Below, piece by piece: positions 55,355 to 64,000 of a DNA stretch of 64,000 bases (the stretch's first letter is position 1; each line of letters opens with the position of its first letter). The DNA comes from Thalassia testudinum (taxonomy: Eukaryota > Streptophyta > Magnoliopsida > Alismatales > Hydrocharitaceae). The notes under the pieces are model-generated. The model was not told where the DNA came from, searched no databases, and was given only the letters and a program-made list of their open reading frames with translations. The DNA is taken from contig JAZHRO010000050.1 of the NCBI GenBank assembly GCA_037157565.1, forward strand, positions 41,398,501 to 41,462,500, read 5' to 3'. A program made the position numbers and the translations under genes.

Positions 55355-56959
55355 ATGGAGGGGAGAAGTTCCGCGAGTAGGATTTCTGAGGGCCAGTCTA
55401 TGACTCATCCGCCGTTCTTCGACGGGAGCAACTAACCCTACTGGAAGCTGCGGATGAAGACGTGGCTTCAAGCCACCGAATTCACGATTTGGGCCAGGTG
55501 CGAGACCTCCTTCGACATCCCAGAAAAATCGACTGCAGGATACTCGCAGCAGCAGATCTGGGAACTCTCGCTCAACGCGAAAACAATGAACGCGTTGTAT
55601 TGTGCACTCAGCCCGAAGGAGTTCAACAGAATCACGCAATGCGCCACCGCATACGAGATTTGGCACACACTTGAGGTAACTCACGAAGGTACCTCCAAGG
55701 TAAAGACTTCCAAAATCAATTTACTTTCTCAAGAATTTGAATCTTTTTCTATGAAACCTAATGAAACTTTAAGTGAGATGAACACTAGGTTCACTCTCAT
55801 TGTAAATAATTTAAAAGCTTTAGGGAAGACTTTCATCAAGGGGGAGCTTCAAGGGAAGCTTCTTCGTTTCCTCGGACCGGAGTGGGAACAAAAAGTCACC
55901 GCCATCAAGGAGGCGAACAAAGTGGAGGATCTCAACATGGAAGATCTCCTAGGCAATCTAATGGCCTACGAGACTAAGTTGAAGTAGAAGAAGAAGGATA
56001 CACCGGAGCCTAAACTGAACAAGACTCTCACCTTCAGAGCCACGTCGGATAGCGAGGTATGTTCCGACGACGAAGACTTTAAAATTTTACTTAAGAAATT
56101 TTCCAAGTTTTGTAGGGAATCAAAGAAAGGGAAAAAAGAGAAGGAGAGCCCAAGACGTTGCTACCACTGCAACGAGAAAGGGCATCTGCGACCAGAATGC
56201 CCTCTTCTCAAAAAGGAGAAGAAGGAAAAGGAGAAGAAATCTAAGAAAAAGGCATTCAAAGACACTTGGGACGATTCGAGCTCGGAGGAAGAAGAAGAAA
56301 AGTCTATAGAAGAAGAAACCGCTTGCTTTGGTTTTGTGGCCAGAGGAAGTGATGGCGACAGCGAAAGCGGAAGCGACTCTGACAACGAGGTAAATTTCGA
56401 TTTACAAGAAGCTTTTAATGAACTATTTGATGTTAGTAAATCATTAAGAATAGAAAACAAAAGCATTAAAAAGAACCTTAGCTTTCTTAAATCTGAAAAT
56501 GATAGGTTAGAAATAAAACTTAAGGACCTAGAAAGTAGCTCTAGTCCTAAGGATAATAACCTGTTATTAGAAAATAAAGACTTAATCAATGAAAATACTA
56601 AATTAATTAAGGAAAATGCTAGTCTAAAATTAGAAATTTCTTATTTAAAGACTAAGATACATATTATAGAAAAAGAAATCGCATGTCTTAGGGAAAACTC
56701 TAACATATTAATCAACAAAGTAGATAATTTTTATAGCCCTAAGATTGAGAAAGGATCTCCGTCAAGGAGACCTGCTAACAGATCCGGATCCAAGCTCACT
56801 TGGATACCGAAGAAAGAATTGGAATCTTATTTTGTAGGTTTCAGGGATAAATACAACATGAAGGACTGGACCTACAAGCTCAAGGCTGGTCAACTCGAGT
56901 TGGGAGAACCAAGAGTAGATCAAGGAGGAGAACAAGAAGACCGAAGAGACGGCAAATAA
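55355..56959 (+). pseudogene. T gag copy 1 (copia-type, inactivated)
   Basis: One frame from ATG 55355, broken by a TAA at 55433 and a TAG at 55985, with a 1-nt deletion near 56910 that replaces the C-terminus. Domains: N-terminal copia gag region (SRISEGQS, YWKLRMKTWLQA), UBN2-type gag core (about 55490-55985; AYEIWHTLEVTHEGTSKVK, FIKGELQGKLL), Lys-rich linker, a CCHC zinc knuckle CYHCNEKGHLRPEC (56159-56200), an acidic Ser/Glu stretch, then a long Leu/Asn/Lys coiled coil (about 56430-56720). This is the SIRE/Maximus gag layout. It would form the particle and package RNA. No pol follows. Confidence 0.88.
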
Positions 56960-57139
56960 ACGATAGACCCGCCGCACGTCGACCGCCAGACTAGAGACCG
57001 ACGTCGATTCTCGGGACTCCAAGCCACGGATGGGAGCCCCATCCAATGTGGCATCCACCACCACTATTTAGGCCATTTTATTGGCCATGGTAGTTGAGGT
57101 AAAAATTCTTTACCCTATCTTTTTATCATAAGCATTTAG

Positions 57140-57419
57140 ATAGGGGGAGTTAAAAAATTATTAGCTAATTGTCAATTTTTAAGGGGAAGATGTAAGTTAG
57201 CTAAATTTCCTTTAGTAAGGGGGAGAAGAAAAATAGCTATCTTGTTGTTACAAAAAGGGGGAGGATATTACTTTTGTTAAAAGAAATTCATAGAAGAGCA
57301 TGTTTTAAGGGGGAGTTATAGGAAATTTAAAATCAATCAAACCTTTTTGATAATGTCAACAAGGGGGAGGATTTTTTTTGCATTATTTATGATTTTTTCA
57401 TCATCAAAAAGGGGGAGAT
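57140..57419 (+). other. Polypurine ladder before T LTR 2
   Basis: Seven purine tracts of AAGGGGGAG type at about 57146, 57180, 57218, 57254, 57308, 57360 and 57407, separated by 30-50 nt of T-rich DNA. Only the last (aaaaagggggagat) abuts the LTR and is the functional polypurine tract by position. Confidence 0.75.
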
Positions 57420-59120
57420 TGTTGGTGCTAGAGCACTACGATCGTTTGTTTTGATGATAACAAAACACATGACATTTAACATTTGCACTTGGAGTCTTAG
57501 ATTTCAGGTCAATTGCAAATGAAGACGTGATTAGACGGAGTTCGAGCTCGCATCCAGGATGGATTGGAGGAGCTTGATAGAGAACAGAGGAGATTCGCGA
57601 GGAGTGATAGATTGAAGATTGAAGGACAAGAAGAATAAGATAGAATTCTGTTTATTTCTTTCATGTACTTTTGTCTTTATTTCCTTGCACTTTTTTGTTC
57701 CTTAGAACATCATGTTAAGGAGCCTCAAAGTACCCTAACAGTAGTCCTAAGAACACCGGCACAACCTTAGGGTACTTTGGTCTTTTGTAGAGAACTTAGA
57801 AAACCAATATAGGGTTCAAACAGCCTTTTCAGATGTCTAATTCCAAAAATAGACGTCTGCTAATGGGTTTTAAGACGTCTGACTGTTGATTCAGACATCT
57901 GATAACAATTAGGCTGGACTTAGCTTGTTCTGTATGATGAACTCAGATGTCCAGACCTTAGTCCAGATGTCTTAGAAGTCATCTGATGATTTTGCCAGAC
58001 GTCCAATTAGTGGACCGTTGGCTGACTTAACAAACACTGAAGGATATGATCGTTAGAGCCTTATCAGACGTCCTTAAGCCTTTCTAGACGTCTGATAAAT
58101 GGCCGTTTTACCTCAGCTGACCCCAAAATCTCTTCTCAGAGATTTTCTAGCTGTTGCACTCTCTTGGAAATCCATTCTCGCAGAAAAGTAGGTTTCCAAA
58201 CGTCCATACATAGTTCCAGATGTCACATATGTCGTCTGATGGACTTGCACTAGAACCCTGTTTAGATCTTATCCAAGTCAGGAAGAAACCCGCCTAAAAT
58301 CAGACGTCTGACTTTGATCCCAGACGTCTTAAACTGATCTTCCAGACGTCTGATGCCAGGATTAGACGTCTGATAACCCTGTCAGTGCAATCATTGTTCC
58401 TGATTTCGGCCTGATTCTCTTGGGCTTTGCACCCATTGGCTATGGAAGCTTTCCAAAGCCTTCCTAAGGCCTCTATAAATAGAGGGGAGCCTTTGCCACT
58501 CAAGATACACCTAGACACACCCAAGAAACATACTTTCTACTCTTTTGTGTCCAAGAAAAGCTCTTGCTCTCCAAGCTCAAGTACTTCATCTTGAGAGCAT
58601 CAAGCCTTTGCGCACCCGCTCTCCCGCCGTAGTTCACTAGAGTGACGTTGCATCGTTGTGTAGCCCACACACCCACGTCATCGATTCGACGCACTTCCTT
58701 CAAAGGGGAGTTTCCTAATTCCTATATAAGCTAGGTTTAAATCTTTGTTGGCTCTATAGGACTATATCTGTTATTTAACTTTGTTATTTGGTTGGGTATT
58801 CGCTTTGCGAGTTCCCATCTCCTTCGTGGGTCAAAATCCTTCTCGTGAAGAGAAGGGGTTTGAGCTACGTTAAACTCGTATAAAGTAGCGTAGTTGTAAT
58901 TGAGGTTGAATCACCCTTTTTTAAGTGATTCGTTTAGTGGATTTGATCAACTTGGTTGATCGGAAAATCCTAACTAGAGAGGGTTAGGTGGTAGTTTTCA
59001 CCCTATTTGGGTTTTCACCTAAAAATAATTGTGTACTTTGTGTGATTGAATTTTGTGAGATTGTTTCATATTACATTTCTGCAATTTATTACCTCACCGC
59101 CTCTTAGTGGGGAAACTACA
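57420..59120 (+). repeat. T LTR 2 (shared middle LTR)
   Basis: 1,701 bp. It serves as 3' LTR of unit 1 and 5' LTR of unit 2. TATAAATA at 58474-58481. It is followed by a PBS (tggtatcagcgtagg, from 59123) with changes from the usual tggtatcagagc. No target duplication flanks it. Confidence 0.92.
57832..58370 (+). promoter_or_regulatory. GACGTC doublet array in T LTR 2 U3
   Basis: Same array as in LTR 1 and LTR 3, from gatgtc 57832 to gacgtc 58365-58370. It includes a shorter triple near 57965-57985, where one member differs from LTR 3. Many hexamers keep the full GACGTC. Confidence 0.8.
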
Positions 59121-59173
59121 ATTGGTATCAGCGTAGGTTCTTGCTATTCGGAGTAACACCCAACAAGAAGATC

Positions 59174-60917
59174 ATGGAGGTGAGCAGTTCCGCGAGTAGG
59201 ATTTCTGAGGGCCAGTCTACGACTCATCCGTCGTTCTTCGACGGGAGCAACTACCCCTACTGGAAGCTGCGGATGAAGACGTGGCTTCAAGCCACCGACT
59301 TCATGATTTGGGCCAAGTGCGAGACCCCCTTCGACATCCCTGAAAAACCCACTGCAGGATACTCGAAGAAGCAGATCTGGGAACTCTCACTCAACGCGAA
59401 AACAATGAATGTGTTGTATTGTGCACTCTGCCTGGAGGAGTTCAATAAAATCTCGCAATGCACCACCGCATACGAGATTTGGCACACACTTGAGGTAACT
59501 CACAAAGGTACCTCCAAGGTAAAGACTTCCAAAATCAATTTACTTTCTCAAGAATTTGAATCTTTTTCTATGAAACCTAACGAATCTTTAAGTGAGATGA
59601 ACACTTGGTTCACTCTCATTGTAAATAATTTAAAAGCTTTAGGGAAGACTTTCATCAAGGGGGAGCTTCAAGGGAAGCTTCTTCGTTCCCTCGGACCGGA
59701 GTGGGAATAGAAAGTCACCGCCATCGAGGAGGCAAATGAAGTGGAGGATCTCAACATGGAAGATCTCCTAGGCAATCTAATGGCCTACGAGACTAAGTTG
59801 AAACAGAAGAAGAAGGATACACCGGAGCCTAAACAGAAGAAGACTCTCGACTTCAGAGCCGCGTCGGATAGCGAGGTAAGTTCCAACGACGAAGACTTTA
59901 AAATTTTACTTAAGAAATTTTCCAAGTTTTATAGGGAATCAAAGAGAGAAAAAAGAGAAGGAGAGCCCGAGATGTTGCTACCACTGCAACGAGAAAGGGC
60001 ATCTGCGACCAGAATGCCCTCTTCTCAAAAAGGGGAAGAAGAAGGAAAAGGAGAAGAAATCTAGGAAGAAGGCGTTCCAAGCCACTTGGGATGATTCGAG
60101 CTCGGAGGAAGAAGAAGAAGAAAAGTCTATAGAAGAAGAAATCGCTTGCTTTGGTTTCATGGCCAGAGGAAGTGATGGCGACAGCGAAAGCGGAAGCGAC
60201 TCTGACAACGAAGTAAATTTCGATTTACAAGAAGCTTTTAAAGAACTATTTGATGTTAGCAAATCATTAAGAATAGAAAACAAAAGCATTAAAAAGAACC
60301 TTAGCTTTCTTAAATCTAAAAATGATAGGTTAGAAATAAAACTTAGGGACCTGGAAAGTAGCTCTAGTCCTAAGGATAATAACCTGTTATTAGAAAATAA
60401 AGACTTAATCAATAAAAATACTAAATTGATTGAGGAAAATGCTAGTCTAAAATTAGAAATTTCTGATTTAAAGACTAAGATACATATTATAGAAAAAGAA
60501 ATCGCAAGTCTTAGGGAAAATTCTAACAAATTAATCAACAAAGTAGATAATTTTTATAGCCATAAGATTGGGAAAGGATCTCCGTCAAGGAGACCTACTA
60601 ATAGATCCGGATCCAAGCTCACTTGGATACCGAAGAAAGAATTAGAATCTTATTTTGTAGGTTTCAGGGATAACTACAACACGAAGGATTGGACCTACAA
60701 GCTCAAGGCTGGTCAACTCGAGTTGGGAGAACCAAAGAGTAGATCAAGGAGAAGAACAAGAAGACCAACGAGACGGCGAACAAACGATGGACCCACTGTA
60801 CGTCGACCGCTAGACTGGAGACCGACGCCGATGCCCAGGCCTCCAAGCCACGGATGGGAGCCCCATCCGATGTGGCATCCACCACCACCATTTGGGCCAT
60901 TTTATTGGCCATGGTAG
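59174..60917 (+). pseudogene. T gag copy 2 (copia-type, inactivated differently)
   Basis: Starts at ATG 59174 (MEVSSSASRIS). A TAG at 59708-59710 and a 2-nt deletion near 59946-59960 break it; the zinc knuckle, acidic stretch and coiled coil continue in another frame to 60917. Unlike copy 1, the early YWKLRMK region is intact, and the C-terminus is complete: basic Arg-rich stretch (RSRRRTRRPTRRR), then Pro/Trp-rich tail (PPPFGPFYWPW). Together the two copies show the ancestral gag was about 570-580 codons with no pol. The lesions differ between copies, so both units decayed independently after duplication. Confidence 0.88.
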
Positions 60918-61243
60918 GTGAGGTAAAAATTCTTTACCCTATCTTTTTATCATAAGCATTTAGATAGGGGGAGTTAAAAAATTGTTAGCTAATTATCAAT
61001 TTTTAAGGGGAAGATGTAAGTTAGCTAAATTTCTTTTAGTAAGGGGGAGAAGAAAAACAGCTATCTTGTTGTTACAAAAAGTGGGAGGATATTACTTTTG
61101 TTAAAAGAAATTCATAGAAGAGCATGTTTTAAAGGGGAGTTATAGGAAATTTAAAATCACTCAAACCTTTTTAATAATGTCAAAAAGGGGGAGGATTTTT
61201 TTTGCATTATTTATGGTTTTGTCATCATCAAAAAGGGGGAGAT
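60918..61243 (+). other. Polypurine ladder before T LTR 3
   Basis: Second copy of the ladder: purine tracts near 60966, 61008, 61039, 61076 (aaaaagtgggagg, mutated), 61130, 61183 and 61230, the last abutting the LTR. Number and order match the first ladder. Confidence 0.75.
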
Positions 61244-62951
61244 TGTTGGTGTTAGAGCACTATGATCATTTGTTTTGATGATAACAAAACACGTGTCATC
61301 TAACATTTGCACTTGGAGTCTTAGATTTCAGGTCAATTGCAAATGAAGATGTAATTAGACGGAGTTCGAGCTCGCATTTAGGATGGATTGGAGGAGCCTG
61401 ATAGAGAATAGAGGAGATTCGCGAGGACCGATAGATTGAAGATGGAAGGACAAGAAGAATAAGATAGAATTCTGTTCATTTCTTTCATGTACTTTTGACT
61501 TTATTTCCTTGCTCTTTTTTTGTTCCTTAGAACATCATGTTAAAGAGCCTCAAAGTACCCTAACAGTAGTCCTAGGAACACCGGCACAACCCTAGGATAC
61601 CTAGGTTTTCTGTAGAGAACTTAGAAAACCATTATAGGGCTCAAATAGCCTTTTCAGACGTCTAATTCCAAAAACAGACGTCTGATAATGGGTTTTAAGA
61701 TGTCTGACTATTGATTCAGACGTCTGATAACAATTAGGATGGACTTAGCTAGTTCTGTCTGATGAAATCAGACGTCCATACCTTAGTCAGACGTCTTAGA
61801 AGACGTCTGATGATTTTGCCAGAAGTCCAGTTAGTGGACCGTTGGCTGGCTTAACAAACACTGAAGGATATGACCATTAGAGCCTTATCAGACATCCTTA
61901 AGCCTTTCCAGATGTCTGATAAATGACTGTTTTACCTCGGCTGACCCCAAAATCTCTTCTCAAAGATTTTCTAGCCGTTGCACTCTCTTGGAAATCCATT
62001 CCCGCAGAAAAGTAGGTTTCCAGATGTCCAGACATAGTTCCAGATGTCCTGTATGTCGTCTGATGGACATACACTAGAACCCTGTTTAGATCTTATTCAA
62101 GTCAGGAAGAAACCCACCTAAAATTAGACGTCTGACTTTGATCCCAAACATCTTAAACTGATCTTCCAGACATCTGATGTCAGGATCAAACGTCTGATAA
62201 CCCTGTCAGTGCAATCATTGTTCCTAATTTCGGCCTGATTCTCTTGGGCTTTGCACCCAATGGCTATGGAAGCTTTCCAAAGCCTTCCAAAGCCTTCCTA
62301 AGGCCTCTATAAATAGAGGGGAGCCTTTGCCACTCAAGATACACCTAGACACACACAAGCAACATACTTTCTACTCTTTTGTGTCCAAGAAAAGCTCTTG
62401 CTCTCTAAGCTCAAGTTCATCTTGAGAGCATCAAGCCTTTGCGCACCTGCTCTCCCACCATTGTTCACAAGAGCGACGTTGCGCCGTCATGTAGCCCACA
62501 CACCCGCGTCATCGATTCGACGCACTTCCATCAAAGCGGAGTTTCCTAATTCCTACAGAAGCTTGGTTTAAATCTTTGTTGGCTCTATAGGACTATATCT
62601 GTTATTTAACTTTGTTATTTGGTTGGGTATTCGCTTTGCGAATTCCCGTCTCCTTCGTGGGACAAAATCCTTCTCATGAAGAGAAGGGGTTTGAGGTACA
62701 ATACACTCGTACAAAGTAGCGTGGTTGTAATTGATGTTGAATCACCCTCATTTAAGTGATTCGTTTAGTGGATTTGATCAACTTGGTTGATCAAAAAATC
62801 CTAACTCGAGATGGTTAGGTGGTGGTTTTCACTCGGTTTGGGTTTTCGCCTAAAAATAATTGTGTACTTTGTGTGATTGAATTTTATGAGATTGTTTCAT
62901 ATTATATTTCCGCAATTTTTTGCGTCACCCCCTCCTAGTAGGGAATCTACA
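61244..62951 (+). repeat. T LTR 3
   Basis: 1,708 bp, TGTTGGTGTTAG to gaatctaca. TATAAATA at 62308-62315 in the palindrome CCTCTATAAATAGAGG. It is directly followed by the AGGTG duplication and then H sequence. It differs from LTRs 1 and 2 by several percent by eye. Confidence 0.92.
61657..62194 (+). promoter_or_regulatory. GACGTC doublet array in T LTR 3 U3
   Basis: Hexamers (GACGTC, GATGTC, GACATC, AACATC, AACGTC) start at 61657/61677, 61699/61719, 61771/61790 (plus 61802), 61891/61911, 62023/62043, 62127/62147 and 62169/62189. Within-doublet spacing is 20 bp in six doublets and 19 in one. The same spacing is seen in the D LTRs. Confidence 0.85.
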
Positions 62952-62956
62952 AGGTG

Positions 62957-63610
62957 AAGGTTGCCAATGATAATCAGCTCTACAAAGGTCTGCAACCTCC
63001 AGGGATTGGGACGGGTCAAGGTAATCAAAAGCTAGTTGAGTCTGATAGCTCTCTAAGGAACTAACTGTCAAGCACTCTTCAACCAGGGTATCCACAAGAT
63101 TGCATTCCTCGACCCAACCACAATCAAAAGACTTAATTTCCTTGAAGGTGTCCAATTGCATCTTCTTGTATCCAAAGGCAATTTCGATACATCCCATGTT
63201 GCAGTCAATGTTACCCTTAGCTGTAGCCAAAAAGGGTTTGCCTAGGACGATGGGCATGTTTTGTAATTGTTCGGGGGCTTCCATGTCAAGGACTAAGAAG
63301 TCAATCGAGAAATAGAAGTCCTTGACCTGAACAATTATATCCTCGACTACCCCCTTTGGAGTTTTCATAGATCAATCAGCCAGTTGGATAGTCACAGGTG
63401 TAGGTTTAGTTCTCCAAATCCAAACCAGTGGTAAAGGGTAGTCAGGATCAAGTTTATTGAAGCACCTAAATCCAGGAGCACTCTATCAAAAGACAAATCA
63501 CCAATATTACAAGAGATCAAAGGCACTCCAAGGTCCATCCTTTTAGGAGGTAAGCTACTCAAAATCACCAAATTGGCCTGCTCAGATAGCACTACCTTCC
63601 TAGGTGCTTG
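62957..63610 (-). pseudogene. H: aspartic protease remnant
   Basis: Two frames on the minus strand. 63775-63392 ends in the active site DLGASINL (intact D-x-G type) and FGFGELNL; after a frameshift, 63368-62957 has PKGVVEDIIVQV, FLVLDMEAP, PIVLGKPFLATA and GNIDCNMGCIEI. It cleaves the polyprotein in the intact element. The reading continues towards RT on the other side of T (53602). Close in layout to the C protease. Confidence 0.85.
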
Positions 63611-64000
63611 GGTTCTTGGCTTACGCTTGGGTGTGCAAACATCCTTTAAAAACTTTGTGTAAACCGGGATATGTTTGATTGCCTCAATGAGGGGTATATT
63701 GATTTGCACTTGTTTGAATATCTCCAATAACTCCTCATTTTTAGCCACATTTCTTTCCTTTTTGACCTTATCCAAGGCTTCAAGGTATGGGACTTGGGTT
63801 TGAACAAGTCAAGTTCCTGATCCTTGCACTCCTCCCACTCATGCTCAAAATAATCAATTATCTCTGGAGTTGCAATTATGGGAGGGATCGACCATTGGGG
63901 GTTCTGGGTTTGGGTGCAACTTCTCAAGATAACCACATTGGCTGAGGCATTGGAACCAAGGTTAGGTCCTTGTGAAAAAGAAGAAGCAACAAACCTAGGG
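63611..64000 (-). pseudogene. H: gag C-terminal remnant, cut by window edge
   Basis: The minus-strand frame from about 63936 has VVILRSCTQTQNP, a decayed form of the Athila gag signature TLRSG, then an acidic linker (FEHEWEECKDQELDL) and the pre-protease segment (LLEIFKQVQINIPLIEAI). The rest of gag, leader, PBS and 5' LTR should lie right of the window. Confidence 0.75.

Larger units (their letters stand above)
53603..62951 (+). mobile_element. Element T: tandem LTR-gag-LTR-gag-LTR array of a gag-only copia-type element
   Basis: Three LTRs (53603-55301, 57420-59120, 61244-62951) alternate with two gag-bearing internal regions; unit lengths are 3,817 and 3,824 bp. The whole array is bounded by one perfect 5-bp duplication, AGGTG (53598-53602 and 62952-62956), in the H pol region, and H coding resumes collinearly on both sides. 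There is no duplication around the middle LTR. PBS are of initiator tRNA-Met type. No protease, integrase or RT, so it resembles the described TR-GAG class, here of SIRE/Maximus type. The array probably arose by unequal recombination or at insertion. Confidence 0.93.

Noticed and set aside
55325..55684. 119-codon minus-strand frame and similar ones at 56161-56589 and 59978-60541
   Set aside because: Antisense shadows of the T gag copies.

Overview
This window looks like intergenic heterochromatin from a flowering plant with a large, repeat-rich genome. I find no host gene, tRNA or rRNA. Nearly all 64 kb is a nested stack of LTR retrotransposons. Evidence for a plant: primer binding sites matching the 3' end of tRNA-Asp (typical of Athila-type Ty3/gypsy) or initiator tRNA-Met (Ty1/copia), Athila-type gag-pol motifs, SIRE/Maximus-like gag motifs, and kilobase-long LTRs with plant TATA boxes. 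The species cannot be named from this.

Layout (labels are mine). A (1-5713, minus): non-autonomous Athila-type element, 3' end off the left edge, apparently inserted in K (5714-7422, plus), the 3' end of a SIRE-like copia element. K lies in G (minus), of which only the leader, PBS and 5' LTR are visible (7423-9058, resuming at 19021). B (9059-19015, minus) is inserted in the G LTR with perfect AGGAG target duplications and nearly identical 2.7-kb LTRs; it is the youngest and carries one intact 617-codon ORF of unknown function. J (about 19300-21216) is LTR-like, plus oriented. F (21217-50645, plus) is split by D (22760-32372, plus) and C (33468-45137, minus); C holds a solo LTR, S (35770-38376). 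F ends against H (50646-53602 and 62952-64000, minus), a decayed Athila-type gag-pol element. H is interrupted by T (53603-62951, plus), an LTR-gag-LTR-gag-LTR tandem of a copia-type gag-only element with one pair of AGGTG target duplications.

How parts work together: H shows the machinery (protease, RT, RNase H, integrase) that could once have mobilised elements of its kind. A, B, D and F keep only the cis signals (LTR, tRNA-Asp PBS, two polypurine-like tracts) and an orphan ORF; C keeps gag-protease and the orphan ORF tail. T keeps copia cis signals and gag only.

Most notable: the U3 promoter regions of unrelated LTRs carry dense arrays of short palindromes arranged as doublets about 20 bp apart. 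K has six doublets of GTACCGGTAC; T (Ty1/copia type) and D (Ty3/gypsy type) both have doublets built on GACGTC with the same spacing. B, A, C and J have other family-specific palindromes or hairpins upstream of their TATA boxes. Other points: an orphan ORF family shared by five elements, a stem-loop overlapping the tRNA-Asp PBS with base-pair covariation, a conserved two-polypurine-tract 3' spacer with family-specific repeats, and a ladder of seven polypurine-like tracts before each T LTR.
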